Source: a bacterium
GTDB taxonomy: Bacteria; Pseudomonadota; Gammaproteobacteria; GCA-002705445; GCA-002716945
NCBI GenBank assembly: GCA_029979505.1
Contig: JAPOHH010000008.1
Coordinates: 1-44,842, forward strand
Length of the DNA stretch: 44,842 bases
Reading direction: 5' to 3'
Below the pieces are notes generated by a model, which had not been told where the DNA came from, did no database searches, and saw only the letters and a program-made list of their open reading frames with translations. The position numbers were made by a program, and so were the translations under genes. How positions within the stretch are numbered: the first letter of the stretch is position 1; each line of letters begins with the position of its first letter. Below, in pieces: positions 1 through 9,051 of the stretch.

Positions 1-6
1 AGGAGA

Positions 7-495
7 TTAAGCTTTGTCTTTTTCAGCGGCAATATCTTCAGTGGGTGCTGCTTCTGTAGCTGTATCTTCTGCAGGTGCTGCTTCTGTAGCTGTATCTTCA
101 GCAGGTGCTGCTTCTGTAGCTGTATCTTCAGCAGGTGCTGCTTCTGTAGCTGTATCTTCTGCAGGTGCTGCTTCAGCTTCCTTTGCTTTAAGTTTTTTTT
201 GTTTGATTCTCTCTAATAGTGAGCTTTTGATTTTTTTTCTTTTTTCTAGATTATTAGGATCAATACTGTATTTTTGAAGCAACCTTACTCTGTCTGACAT
301 CTGCGCACCAAGCTTTATCCAATGCTCTAGCCTGTCATGTTTGAGACTTATTCGCTTTTCAGTTTCAAGATTAGGATCATAGCTACCTATTCTTTCTATG
401 CATTTACCGTCACGCTTAGCTTTTTGATCAACTACAACTATATGGTAGTATGGTCTTTTTTTTCCGCCGCCTCTAGATAGTCTTACTCTTACCAT
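7..495 (-). CDS. rpsP: 30S ribosomal protein S16 with repetitive C-terminal tail
   Basis: S16 binds 16S rRNA in the small subunit body. The first ~80 residues are a canonical S16 core (start MVRVRLSRGGGKKRPYYHIV, then the GSYDPN motif). Bacterial S16 is usually about 80-100 residues; this one is 162. Residues 101-162 are a basic linker followed by a low-complexity Ala/Glu/Pro/Thr tail made of four copies of EAAPAEDTAT and one degenerate copy. The gene reads out of the window on the left, where rimM-trmD-rplS would be expected in gammaproteobacteria. On the other side lies divergent ypjD; the ffh gene that usually separates the two is absent. The core call is certain; the tail's role is unknown. 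Confidence 0.97.
   Translation of the reverse strand: MVRVRLSRGGGKKRPYYHIVVVDQKAKRDGKCIERIGSYDPNLETEKRISLKHDRLEHWIKLGAQMSDRVRLLQKYSIDPNNLEKRKKIKSSLLERIKQKKLKAKEAEAAPAEDTATEAAPAEDTATEAAPAEDTATEAAPAEDTATEAAPTEDIAAEKDKA
25..174 (-). repeat. Five tandem 30-bp units in rpsP
   Basis: Five in-frame 30-base units encode residues 108-157 of S16. Four encode the same decapeptide EAAPAEDTAT and differ by only a base or two (for example a t/a change at the end of the unit). The fifth, nearest the stop codon, is degenerate (EAAPTEDIAA). Near identity at third positions points to recent copy-number expansion by slippage rather than old conserved sequence. Confidence 0.95.
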
Positions 496-602
496 TTATA
501 TCTCATATTTTGAACAACGTGATTATAGCACCACATTTAAAAAAAACTCAGCTTTTTAGTCAAAAAAGATGAAATTTTAGTCTAAAAGGTACTTTTTTTA
601 TA

Positions 603-608
603 TATAAT
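603..608 (+). promoter_or_regulatory. Possible -10 box upstream of ypjD
   Basis: A perfect TATAAT lies 9 bases before the ATG of a 20-codon reading frame and about 70 bases before ypjD. The -35 region is poor. Two direct copies of TTTTAGTC sit upstream at 554-561 and 575-582, 21 bases apart (two helical turns), which could be a regulator site. This is pattern matching only. Confidence 0.3.
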
Positions 609-616
609 CATCAAAG

Positions 617-679
617 ATGAGTCAAAGTAAAATACCTGAAACAGAAACTGCTAATACTGAGCTATATCTAAATAAATAA
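617..679 (+). CDS. Possible 20-residue leader peptide upstream of ypjD
   Basis: ATG at 617 opens a 20-codon frame (starts MSQSKIPETE, ends ELYLNK). Its stop TAA at 677-679 overlaps the ypjD ATG as TAATG, the usual geometry of translational coupling. The peptide is hydrophilic and resembles nothing I know. It could be a translated leader, a remnant of a longer gene, or chance; the coupling geometry is the only positive evidence. Confidence 0.3.
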   Translation: MSQSKIPETETANTELYLNK

Positions 680-1449
680 TGGCTTATCTACCTTACATCA
701 TTGGCATTATATACTTTGCTATGTCAGCTTGTCTCACGAATCTTTATATGGGAAGAGACTGTAAGATACCTCTAAGCATCTCCTATCTAAGGGTCATCGG
801 GCTTTTTCTGTTTGGTTTATTTGTATTTAATTTAGCTTACCCTTTTGTAATATTCAATTTTGTAAGTGCATCTTTCATTACATTATTTGTAATAAACCTT
901 TTTTATATAGTATTGAATTACTATAGACCTATAGACTATATTGGCTTAATTCTTAATCCAGTCATCTTTATAGCTCTTGCATTATATTTAATTTTTGGTT
1001 TCTCATCTTCTGGAACAGTTGTTGAGAAGAGTTTATATATTCATATTATATTTTCTCTTGCATCATACGGTTTTTTAGTTCTTGCGGGTATGCAAGCGCT
1101 AATATTACGATATCAAATTAAAAGTGTTAAAAACATACATAACTCTCCTTTGCTCAATTCATTTCCGTCTATTGAAGAGATGGGTATAATCATGCATAGA
1201 TTAATTATATCTGGATTTATCATACTGACACTGTCTCTTTTATCTGGGATACCTTACCTATCTAGTGAGTTAGATGTAGAAATAGAACAAAAAATTATAT
1301 TCTCTGTTGTCGCATGGGTAACGTTTATGTATTTAATTTTTAAAAAATCTTACTTTGGTATAAAAGATATTGCTGCAGCAAATATGACAATCGGTGGTTT
1401 AGTTTTTCTACTCTTGGCATACTTAGGTACAAAATTACTAGTAAGTTAA
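679..1449 (+). CDS. ypjD: YpjD/CcsA-HemX-family inner membrane protein
   Basis: This 256-residue protein is almost entirely hydrophobic, with about eight predicted membrane helices. The segment around residues 115-150 (HIIFSLASYGFLVLAGMQAL) and the later IMHRLIISGF region match the CcsA/HemX cytochrome c assembly fold. In gammaproteobacteria ypjD sits next to the CBS-domain protein gene yfjD and divergent from ffh-rpsP; here it is 9 bases upstream of the yfjD homologue and divergent from rpsP. The family's biochemical role is not firmly known; in E. coli it is genetically linked to Mg/Co export. Confidence 0.85.
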   Translation: MAYLPYIIGIIYFAMSACLTNLYMGRDCKIPLSISYLRVIGLFLFGLFVFNLAYPFVIFNFVSASFITLFVINLFYIVLNYYRPIDYIGLILNPVIFIALALYLIFGFSSSGTVVEKSLYIHIIFSLASYGFLVLAGMQALILRYQIKSVKNIHNSPLLNSFPSIEEMGIIMHRLIISGFIILTLSLLSGIPYLSSELDVEIEQKIIFSVVAWVTFMYLIFKKSYFGIKDIAAANMTIGGLVFLLLAYLGTKLLVS

Positions 1450-1458
1450 TCAATAAGA

Positions 1459-2712
1459 ATGACCACACTATCAATAGATACTTTGTTTATAGTTTTAATC
1501 ATACTTCTCATACTATCTGCATTCTTTTCAGGTTCTGAAACAGCTTTAATGAGTATTAATCGATATAAGTTAAAGCATCGAGTAAAGAAAAATGAAGTAG
1601 CTGCTTTACGGGTTGAGTATTTGTTAAATAATCCTGATAAAACACTTGGTTTAATTCTTCTATTAAATAACTTTGTCAATATATTAGCATCTGCTATAAC
1701 AACTATTATAGCAATAGAGCTTTACGGTGATAAAGGTGTTGCAATAGCTGCTGGTTTTTTAACATTTCTGATACTTGTCTTTTCTGAGGTAACTCCCAAA
1801 ACGTTTGCATCTCATCATTCTGATAAAATAGCCTATAAGATATCATTCTTTTTTTATTATGCCCTTATCATATTCAATCCATTGGTGCAGTTTATTAATT
1901 TTTTCTCAAAATTAATATTAACTATGTTTGGTGCAGAAAAAAGAAAAATACAGCATGATGATTTATCTAATGAAGAAATTAAAACTATCATTCAAGAATC
2001 TTCAAACAAGATAACCGAAAATTATGAAGAAATGATTATAAACTTACTCGATTTACAGAAGGTAACTGTTGAACACGCAATGATCCCAAAAAATGATATT
2101 GAAGGAATTGATATTACTAGTAATGATAAATCAATAAATGCAAAACTTATCAGTGTAAATCATACTCGTCTTCCTGTTTATTCTGAATCATTAAATAATC
2201 TATTAGGATTTATAAATAAAAAGCATGTGCCTACACTGATGAGACAAAATAATAAAGTTAACACTGAAGAATTGAAAAAATGCTTATCAGAACCTTATTA
2301 TATTCCTGAGGATACTTCGCTATTGAGTCAGCTTATAATATTTAAAAAAGAAAAAAGAAGAATTGGTTGCGTTGTAGACGAATATGGAGACATAAAAGGT
2401 ATGTTAACACTTGATGATATCCTTGAGGAAATCGTTGGAGAATACGCAACAGTTTATGAAAAAGTGAATTTAATTAAAGACATTTCAAAAGATAGTATAG
2501 AGGTACATGGTTCGGTACAGTTAAGAGAAATTAATAAAAAACTATCAATTAATTTGGCAGATAACACTGTTACTACAATTAATGGGTATATACTGGAATC
2601 TTTACAAGAGATACCTCAAGAAGGTATGACATTTAAAACGGATAATATTATTATAGAGGTATTAGAAGTAAAAAATAATTTTATTGAAAGAACATTGATT
2701 AAGAAAGAATGA
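1459..2712 (+). CDS. yfjD: CNNM/CorC-family membrane protein with CBS domains (YfjD/CorB-like)
   Basis: A 417-residue protein in the order typical of the family: an N-terminal DUF21 membrane domain (about 1-165, starting with hydrophobic helices and the FFSGSETALMSINR motif), a CBS pair (about 195-315, including VDEYGDIKGMLTLDDILEEI), and a C-terminal CorC/HlyC domain (about 335-415). Such proteins are implicated in magnesium or cobalt efflux, with CBS domains binding nucleotide-Mg. It follows ypjD, and its last codons overlap the xseB start (ATGA), so the three are probably co-transcribed. Confidence 0.9.
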   Translation: MTTLSIDTLFIVLIILLILSAFFSGSETALMSINRYKLKHRVKKNEVAALRVEYLLNNPDKTLGLILLLNNFVNILASAITTIIAIELYGDKGVAIAAGFLTFLILVFSEVTPKTFASHHSDKIAYKISFFFYYALIIFNPLVQFINFFSKLILTMFGAEKRKIQHDDLSNEEIKTIIQESSNKITENYEEMIINLLDLQKVTVEHAMIPKNDIEGIDITSNDKSINAKLISVNHTRLPVYSESLNNLLGFINKKHVPTLMRQNNKVNTEELKKCLSEPYYIPEDTSLLSQLIIFKKEKRRIGCVVDEYGDIKGMLTLDDILEEIVGEYATVYEKVNLIKDISKDSIEVHGSVQLREINKKLSINLADNTVTTINGYILESLQEIPQEGMTFKTDNIIIEVLEVKNNFIERTLIKKE

Positions 2713-2912
2713 ATAAAAAAACTACAAAAATTAGCAACTTTGAAGATGACTTAAAAAAACTACAAGGCATACTTGATGATATCGAATCAGACAAACTTTC
2801 ACTTGAGGATTCAATACAAAAATATAAAGAGGGTATGGAGTTAACGAAGAAGTGTCAAGAGGCCCTTGATGAAGCTAAACAAGTTATAAAAATACTTGAA
2901 GATGAAAAATAA
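2709..2912 (+). CDS. xseB: Exodeoxyribonuclease VII small subunit
   Basis: A 67-residue protein, normal length for XseB, with the family's acidic helical pattern: FEDDLKKLQGILDDIES, then LSLEDSIQKYKEGMEL, then a helix ending in an EDEK tail. XseB binds XseA to form the nuclease that degrades single-stranded DNA to oligonucleotides. The start overlaps the preceding gene by four bases (ATGA), and the end overlaps the dxs start by 11. In many gammaproteobacteria ispA sits between xseB and dxs; it is missing here. Confidence 0.93.
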   Translation: MNKKTTKISNFEDDLKKLQGILDDIESDKLSLEDSIQKYKEGMELTKKCQEALDEAKQVIKILEDEK

Positions 2913-4791
2913 AGATTTCTCTATACTCGATAAAGTAAATTTTCCTAGAGATCTAAAAAAATTGGATTCAGAAGAGTTAAATTGTCTAGCATCAGATATA
3001 AGGGAATATATATTAGAAGTAATCTCCAAAACAGGTGGTCACTTAGCAGCTGGACTTGGTACAGTAGAACTATCAATTGCTCTACATTACGTATTTGACA
3101 CGCCAAAAGACAAAATTATTTGGGATGTAGGTCATCAATGTTACCCGCATAAAGTATTAACAGGAAGAAAACATAAACTTAACTCTATAAGAAAGTATGG
3201 AGGTTTATCTGGTTTTCTAAAAATTGATGAGAGCGAATATGATGTATTCGGAGCTGGACATTCTAGTACCTCAATAAGTGCAGCATTAGGTGTTTGTATC
3301 GCTAGAGACATTAAAAATGAAAAGTATAGAGTAGTGTCAGTTATAGGTGATGGTGGTATGACTGCTGGCATGTCTTATGAAGCAATGTGTCACGCAGGGT
3401 ACTTAAAAAAAGATATTTTAGTAATTTTAAATGATAACGAAATGTCAATATCACCAAACATTGGTGCATTAAATAAATATTTGACAAGAATTCTTTCAAA
3501 TAAAACATTGTCAGATATTAAAGAAAAAGGTAATAAATTTCTTAATGAAAAAAGCCCTTTAAAAAAACTTGCAAGAACTATTAAAGAAAATGCTCAAAGT
3601 ATTCTCTCGCCTGGACAACTATTTGAGGAATTAGGCTTTAGCTATTATGGACCGACTGATGGACATGATATTGATTCATTAAAAACTGTATTAGAGAACC
3701 TCAAAGAAAAGAAAGGGCCTGTGATTCTACATGTCATAACAAAAAAGGGTAAAGGTTATAAAATAGCTGAGAAGAATCCCATTAAATATCATGGAGTCTC
3801 CCCTTTCAATATAAAGACTGGAACTAGTGATAAACCGAAATTGAGCAACACGCTTACTTACACAAATATATTTTCTAAATGGATAAATCATACTGCTAAA
3901 TATGATGAAAATTTTGTTGCTATTACACCTGCTATGCGAGAAGGTTCTGGTCTTGTCGAATTTGAAGAGAATTATCCAAAGAGATTTTTTGATGTGGGCA
4001 TTGCTGAACAACACTCTGTCACGTTAGCGGCAGGTTTAGCTGTAGGAAAAATTAAACCTATCGTTGCAATCTATTCAACTTTCCTTCAGAGAGCATATGA
4101 TCAACTAATTCATGATGTAAATCTGCAGAATTTGAATGTGATGTTTGCAATTGATAGAGCTGGGTTAGTCGGAGCTGATGGTGAAACACATCATGGGATA
4201 TATGATATATCATTTATGAGAATTCTTCCAAATATTGTCATCATGGTGCCGTCAAATGAGAATGAAATGTGGAAGATGCTAAATACTGCACTATGTCATA
4301 ACGGACCTGTTGCAGTTAGATATCCAAGAGGAAATACATGTGGTGATGAGATATTGATAACAGATGAAATTATCAAGATTGGTGAATCATCAACAATCTA
4401 TAAGGGTAAAAAGATAGCGATACTAGTATTTGGGCATCTAATAGATAATCTTTATGAAATTTCAAAGAAGCTATCCATTACTCTTGTAGATATGAGGTTT
4501 GTAAAACCACTAGATACAAAAATAATCGATGAATTACCAAAAGATCACGATTGCATAGTCACTGTCGAAGACAGCGTTGTAATTGGAGGTGCAGGCTCTT
4601 CAGTAAATGAATATATCAATCAAAAGGGTCTAAAAATTAATATTATTAATCTAGGTGTACCTGACAAAATAGTTTCACATGGAAGCCAGGATGAATTATA
4701 CAGTCAGATAGGGTTAAACAAGAAATCATTAGAAATTAAAATAAATGAGATATACAATCAGTCTACTCAAAATAAAAAAATAGCTGAATAA
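2902..4791 (+). CDS. dxs: 1-deoxy-D-xylulose-5-phosphate synthase
   Basis: DXS condenses pyruvate and glyceraldehyde 3-phosphate to DXP, the first step of the MEP isoprenoid pathway, which also feeds thiamine and pyridoxal synthesis. The 629-residue length is normal. Visible are the GGHLAAGLG substrate/TPP region near residue 47, the thiamine diphosphate motif from GDGGMTAG to NDNEMSIS (about 150-185), and the transketolase central motif DRAGLVGADGETHHG. ATG at 2902 is chosen over the in-frame TTG at 2896 because family members start close to this point; it lies inside the end of xseB. Confidence 0.97.
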   Translation: MKNKDFSILDKVNFPRDLKKLDSEELNCLASDIREYILEVISKTGGHLAAGLGTVELSIALHYVFDTPKDKIIWDVGHQCYPHKVLTGRKHKLNSIRKYGGLSGFLKIDESEYDVFGAGHSSTSISAALGVCIARDIKNEKYRVVSVIGDGGMTAGMSYEAMCHAGYLKKDILVILNDNEMSISPNIGALNKYLTRILSNKTLSDIKEKGNKFLNEKSPLKKLARTIKENAQSILSPGQLFEELGFSYYGPTDGHDIDSLKTVLENLKEKKGPVILHVITKKGKGYKIAEKNPIKYHGVSPFNIKTGTSDKPKLSNTLTYTNIFSKWINHTAKYDENFVAITPAMREGSGLVEFEENYPKRFFDVGIAEQHSVTLAAGLAVGKIKPIVAIYSTFLQRAYDQLIHDVNLQNLNVMFAIDRAGLVGADGETHHGIYDISFMRILPNIVIMVPSNENEMWKMLNTALCHNGPVAVRYPRGNTCGDEILITDEIIKIGESSTIYKGKKIAILVFGHLIDNLYEISKKLSITLVDMRFVKPLDTKIIDELPKDHDCIVTVEDSVVIGGAGSSVNEYINQKGLKINIINLGVPDKIVSHGSQDELYSQIGLNKKSLEIKINEIYNQSTQNKKIAE

Positions 4792-4796
4792 TATAA

Positions 4797-5168
4797 ATGT
4801 TTAAATTAATTGTAAAAAAGGAATTTTCATCTGCTCATATTCTTCATGGACATCCTGGCGATTGTAAAAGGATGCACGGGCATAACTGGCTTGTAGAGGC
4901 TGAAGTTAAAGGTAATAATATCAATAAAATTGGTATGGTAATTGATTTTAAAGATATAAAAAATAAGTTACAAGAGATTATAAAAAAATTAGATCATCAA
5001 TACCTTAATGATATTGAGCCATTTACAAATGAAAATCCTACTGCAGAAAATATTTCGAAATATATTTATAAAGAGCTATCAAAAAATATTAATACTGATA
5101 ATATTAAGGTCAGTGAAATTAAACTGTGGGAAACAAATAACTCAGCAGTAGTATATACCGAGAATTAG
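4797..5168 (+). CDS. queD: 6-carboxytetrahydropterin synthase (QueD)
   Basis: QueD converts dihydroneopterin triphosphate to 6-carboxytetrahydropterin for queuosine. This 123-residue protein has the complete active site: zinc ligands His14, His27 and His29 (SSAH and MHGHN), catalytic Cys23, the LDHQYLND segment supplying the catalytic Asp/His, the PTAENIS motif, and Glu in KLWETNNSA. It starts 5 bases after dxs and ends exactly where folE2 begins, so a GTP cyclohydrolase and the next pterin enzyme are translationally adjacent. Compare the degenerate paralogue at 24998-25390. Confidence 0.93.
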   Translation: MFKLIVKKEFSSAHILHGHPGDCKRMHGHNWLVEAEVKGNNINKIGMVIDFKDIKNKLQEIIKKLDHQYLNDIEPFTNENPTAENISKYIYKELSKNINTDNIKVSEIKLWETNNSAVVYTEN

Positions 5169-5978
5169 ATGTCAACATCAAAATCAAAATTAGAAATAAC
5201 AAACTTACCTGATACCCAAGGACAAGCTGATACAAGAAATATGCCAATCAACAAGGTAGGTATAAAAGATATACTACACCCTATGGTTATTAAACAAAGA
5301 TCTGGTAAACAACAATCAACTGTTGCAAATTTTAATATGTATGTGAATTTACCTCATGATTTCAAAGGTACCCACATGTCTAGATTTGTACACATATTAA
5401 ATAATCATGAAGAACAAATTACGGTTGATTCATTTAAGAAAATGATTGATGAGATGTTAGTACTATTAGAAGCTGATTCAGGGCATATTGAAATGAAATT
5501 TCCATACTTTATTAACAAAACGGCACCAGTATCTAAAGTTCAGAGTTTGCTTGATTATACGGTTTCCTTAATTGGAGAAATTGAGGATGGTAAATCCAAG
5601 CTCAAAGTTAAAGTTATGGTACCTGTAACAAGTTTATGTCCATGTTCGAAAAAAATATCAGATTACGGAGCGCATAACCAAAGATCCCATGTGACAATCA
5701 CAGCTACAATTAAAGATTTTATATGGATTGAAGAAATTATTGATATTGTAGAAAAGGAAGCTTCATCAGAACTTTATGGCTTATTGAAAAGACCCGATGA
5801 GAAATATGTTACCGAAAGAGCGTATGATAATCCTAAATTTGTAGAGGATATGGTAAGAGACATAGCTGTCCATTTTAATAATGATGATAGAGTTACAGAA
5901 TATGTAGTTGAGTCAGAAAACTTTGAGTCAATACATAATCATTCTGCGTATGCTCAGATTCACAAAATCAAAGATTGA
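5169..5978 (+). CDS. folE2: GTP cyclohydrolase FolE2 (type IB)
   Basis: FolE2 makes 7,8-dihydroneopterin triphosphate from GTP, the entry to folate and to queuosine through QueD. The 269-residue length is typical. Supporting segments are the N-terminal [15 protein letters not shown] region, HMSRFVHIL, and the signature [20 protein letters not shown] carrying the active-site cysteine. Type IB enzymes use several metals and often replace zinc-dependent FolE under zinc limitation; here it could be the only or an auxiliary enzyme. It follows queD without a gap and converges on bamC two bases away. Confidence 0.96.
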   Translation: MSTSKSKLEITNLPDTQGQADTRNMPINKVGIKDILHPMVIKQRSGKQQSTVANFNMYVNLPHDFKGTHMSRFVHILNNHEEQITVDSFKKMIDEMLVLLEADSGHIEMKFPYFINKTAPVSKVQSLLDYTVSLIGEIEDGKSKLKVKVMVPVTSLCPCSKKISDYGAHNQRSHVTITATIKDFIWIEEIIDIVEKEASSELYGLLKRPDEKYVTERAYDNPKFVEDMVRDIAVHFNNDDRVTEYVVESENFESIHNHSAYAQIHKIKD

Positions 5979-5980
5979 TT

Positions 5981-7072
5981 CTATTTTAGCTTAACGTATA
6001 AGCCTCTTAAAACTTCCTCAGCAGCAGGGTTATTCATTTGTACAAAAGAATTGTTTTCAACAGTGATAAGGGTTGCTGAGCCATTACTGCCTCCCAGGTT
6101 GAGTCTTATAAATAATGACTCAGAGGATGATTTATCAAATATATTTGCAAAAAATCCATCATTACTTGTCTCTGTATCTCCTAAAAGGATTTTTACATAC
6201 CCATCAGATTGATTTTTCTCAATAATGTTTATTCCAAGAATTTCAAGAGCAGTAACTACTGCTGGAAACGTTCTTTCATAAATATCAGGAACAAATAAAG
6301 TTTGAAGACCTTTATCGTCTGAGTAAATAGAAACTGTATTTCTTATACCGGTTGACTTGGCTACAACATAACCTGCATCTCTGGCTTCATTACCTCCAAG
6401 ATAAATAAACATTCGACTAATCATTTCATTTTCGAATTCAGGATCTCTTGCTCTATTTTGCCATCTGAAATCAGAATCACCATCAGACATAAATTCTTTA
6501 CCATAGTGAGTAATTAAAATGTCATAGCCGTCAGGTTTTTTTATTAACCTTGTTTTATAACTATCTCTAGTCTCAGGTGAGACTAAGAGTGGTACATATC
6601 TCCCTACTATTCTTTGAACGGTTCCTAGTTGAACTTCGCTTAAGTTTTCGAGGTAGTTGGTTCTCATTGTTGAAACGGTTAAATCTGAATTCACCAGGAG
6701 AAAGCCTTCCTGTAACCAGAAACTTTTTATCTTATTCCATAAAGAGATTTTGTCTTGTGTTTTGACTGAAAGAAATATATTTGTTCCTTGCTTATATACC
6801 TTAACTCCTTCTAATACTGTATCTATAGTAAATAGTCTTTCACTATCATTTTCAATAATTTCTGGAAGTGACAAGGCGTTTTTTGTGTCAGGGTTATTTA
6901 GATTAGGAGGTATAATTAAATCAATTTGACCAGATGAATAATCCTCATTGGTTTTATAAACTAACTTTTCATTTCTGGGATCAGATAAAATATTTTTAGC
7001 ATAGTCTGTCATGCTGGAACAGCCCGTTATTAGAAATGTAGCAAATATGAAAACATATGTATTCTTACTCAT
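5981..7072 (-). CDS. bamC: Outer membrane assembly lipoprotein BamC
   Basis: BamC is an accessory lipoprotein of the BAM complex that inserts beta-barrel proteins into the outer membrane. The 363-residue protein has a lipoprotein signal ending ITGC, an extended N-terminal stretch containing the IDLIIPPNL motif that contacts BamD, then two helix-grip domains. It overlaps the end of dapA by 8 bases, the dapA-bamC order seen in gammaproteobacteria. purC, which follows bamC in E. coli, is not here; convergent folE2 is. Confidence 0.88.
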   Translation of the reverse strand: MSKNTYVFIFATFLITGCSSMTDYAKNILSDPRNEKLVYKTNEDYSSGQIDLIIPPNLNNPDTKNALSLPEIIENDSERLFTIDTVLEGVKVYKQGTNIFLSVKTQDKISLWNKIKSFWLQEGFLLVNSDLTVSTMRTNYLENLSEVQLGTVQRIVGRYVPLLVSPETRDSYKTRLIKKPDGYDILITHYGKEFMSDGDSDFRWQNRARDPEFENEMISRMFIYLGGNEARDAGYVVAKSTGIRNTVSIYSDDKGLQTLFVPDIYERTFPAVVTALEILGINIIEKNQSDGYVKILLGDTETSNDGFFANIFDKSSSESLFIRLNLGGSNGSATLITVENNSFVQMNNPAAEEVLRGLYVKLK

Positions 7073-7952
7073 TTATTACACCTGAATCTAAGAGAGCTTG
7101 GTTAAGTTGCTCATGATATTTTTTATCAAGCCAAGTTAATGGGAGCCTTATGCCTTTTTTTATGAGACCCATTCTATTGAGACACCATTTGACGGGAATT
7201 GGGTTTGACTCGCAGAATAACACATCATGAAGGATATCTATTTGTTTGTTTAATTCAGAAGCTTTCTTTAAATCTCCTTCCATAGCATGCTTACACATCA
7301 TATGCATTTGTTTAGGTGCAATATTTGCTGTTACTGAAATGTTTCCTGAAAATCCATCTATAAGATCGCTCATCGATGTTTTATCATCTCCGGTAAATAT
7401 CTGAATATTATCTGAGCATAAATTCATTAGCTCTGTTGATCGATTTTTATTACCAGAAGCCTCTTTGATGCCAACTATATTTTCATGTGTAGATAAGCGG
7501 TAGACTGTTTGTGGTTCCATATCTACAGATGTCCTTCCTGGAACATTATATAATATCTGAGGTATAGAAACATGATCAGCAATTTTTTTATAGTGCTGAT
7601 AAAGGCCCTCTTGGGTAGGTTTATTATAATATGGTGTTACTAGTAAACACCCATCGGCTCCATTTTTTTTAGCACTTTCTGTAAGCTCTATCGCTTCGGA
7701 TGTAGAGTTTGCACCCGTCCCAGCGATAACAGGTATCCTCCCTTTTACCAAATCAATCGTTGTCTTTATTACTCTAGAGTGTTCATTAAAATCTAGTGTT
7801 GCAGATTCACCAGTTGTACCAACTGATATTATTACATCAGTTGAATTCTCTATATGGAATTCTACGAGTTTTTCTAATGATTCAAAATCTAGTGATCCGT
7901 CTTCATTCATCGGAGTTGCTATTGCAACCATGCTCCCTTTAAAATTGCTCAT
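7065..7952 (-). CDS. dapA: 4-hydroxy-tetrahydrodipicolinate synthase
   Basis: DapA condenses pyruvate with aspartate semialdehyde, committing carbon to lysine and diaminopimelate. The start is set at 7952 (MSNFKGSMVAIATPM); a longer in-frame start at 8048 would add 32 residues unlike the family and run through the end of perM. The resulting 295 residues are standard length. Visible are GTTGES (45-50), Tyr135 in ILYNVPGRT and Schiff-base Lys163 in VGIKEASGN. It lies between perM and bamC in a minus-strand operon. Confidence 0.96.
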   Translation of the reverse strand: MSNFKGSMVAIATPMNEDGSLDFESLEKLVEFHIENSTDVIISVGTTGESATLDFNEHSRVIKTTIDLVKGRIPVIAGTGANSTSEAIELTESAKKNGADGCLLVTPYYNKPTQEGLYQHYKKIADHVSIPQILYNVPGRTSVDMEPQTVYRLSTHENIVGIKEASGNKNRSTELMNLCSDNIQIFTGDDKTSMSDLIDGFSGNISVTANIAPKQMHMMCKHAMEGDLKKASELNKQIDILHDVLFCESNPIPVKWCLNRMGLIKKGIRLPLTWLDKKYHEQLNQALLDSGVINE

Positions 7953-7954
7953 AA

Positions 7955-9013
7955 TCAACCTGCTGGCGACCTTTGAGGCCAAACATCCAAAATTGTACTT
8001 ATTAATACCGCTAGTGGTATGGCGAAGAAAACTCCCCAAATACCCCAAACAGAGCCAAAAAATAATATAGACAATAGTATAGCAAATGGGTGTATGTTTA
8101 CAGCATCAGAAAATAAAATCGGGACAACTACATTACCATCCAATGCCTGAATTAATAAATGGCCTATTATCACATACCAGAACTCCGATCCAAGTGCCCA
8201 CTGGAAATAGGCTACTAGAATAATTGGAATAGTGACTGCTATCATACCAACATATGGAATGATAACAGACAATCCGCATAAGAAGCTTAATAGCAATGAA
8301 TAATTCAGACCAAATGAAAAAAATATAATAAAGGATGCTATCCAGACAATCATTATTTCTATGAACTTACATCTAATGTAGTTACCTATTTTTAAATTTA
8401 ATTCTGAATATGCTCTTCTGGTCAAATCAAGTTTTTTTGGAAAAAATCTAGCAATCCAACCATTTATTGTTTCTTTATCAAACAGCATAAAAAATATCAT
8501 AATTGGAACCAAAATCGCATATACAATTATAGCAAAGAGACCACCTGCGGAAGCTAATGAGAATGTAAAGATTGAGTTACCTACTTTTGATGTTTCACCT
8601 TGTAATCCAAGAAATATATTATCAATATAATCTTTTGGCATGTATTCATTTTCATCATAAAGTCCTAAAATAAGCTGCTTACTCTTATTAAATATTTCAG
8701 GAAGAGATTTGACTAGCAATGTAAGTTGATCAAGAAGTAACGGTAACAGCATAAAAAGAGTTAAAATACTTAATATCAAAAATAGAAAGAACACCACAAT
8801 TACAGAAATATTCCTAGTAGCTGAAGTAGTTTTCATTAGATGCTGAACCAGCCCCTCCAACATATACGCTAAAACGACAGCCACTAATATTGGTGCGATT
8901 GTCTGCACTAATATATACGTCACTATGATAGAGAATATTAATACAAGTGCCAGAGAAACCTGATTAGGATCGGTAAAGTTATCTGTATACCAATCTTTTA
9001 TTAATTTTATCAT
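7955..9013 (-). CDS. perM: AI-2E/PerM-family membrane transporter
   Basis: A 352-residue polytopic protein with about eight helices. The C-terminal half carries the family pattern PYVGMIAVTIPIILVAYFQW, then VVVPILFSDAVNIHPFAIL and FGSVWGIWGVFFAIPLAVLI. PerM-family members are proposed permeases; substrates are uncertain, with AI-2 export described for TqsA only. It heads the perM-dapA-bamC run, two bases before dapA. In gammaproteobacteria perM is commonly found near hda and purM, as here. Confidence 0.88.
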   Translation of the reverse strand: MIKLIKDWYTDNFTDPNQVSLALVLIFSIIVTYILVQTIAPILVAVVLAYMLEGLVQHLMKTTSATRNISVIVVFFLFLILSILTLFMLLPLLLDQLTLLVKSLPEIFNKSKQLILGLYDENEYMPKDYIDNIFLGLQGETSKVGNSIFTFSLASAGGLFAIIVYAILVPIMIFFMLFDKETINGWIARFFPKKLDLTRRAYSELNLKIGNYIRCKFIEIMIVWIASFIIFFSFGLNYSLLLSFLCGLSVIIPYVGMIAVTIPIILVAYFQWALGSEFWYVIIGHLLIQALDGNVVVPILFSDAVNIHPFAILLSILFFGSVWGIWGVFFAIPLAVLISTILDVWPQRSPAG

Positions 9014-9051
9014 TGATTTAGTTTAACTTAATTATTGATACATATGATACA

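Noticed and set aside
14-277. 87-codon plus-strand frame opposite rpsP, Ala/Ser/Val-rich
   Set aside because: It is the antisense reading of the 30-base repeats and has no independent support.
3141-3371. Minus-strand frame opposite dxs
   Set aside because: Shadow of a highly conserved dxs region; codons follow the plus-strand gene.
7953-8048. Longer N terminus of dapA from the upstream in-frame ATG
   Set aside because: The extension is unlike DapA and lies inside perM; ATG 7952 gives the family length.
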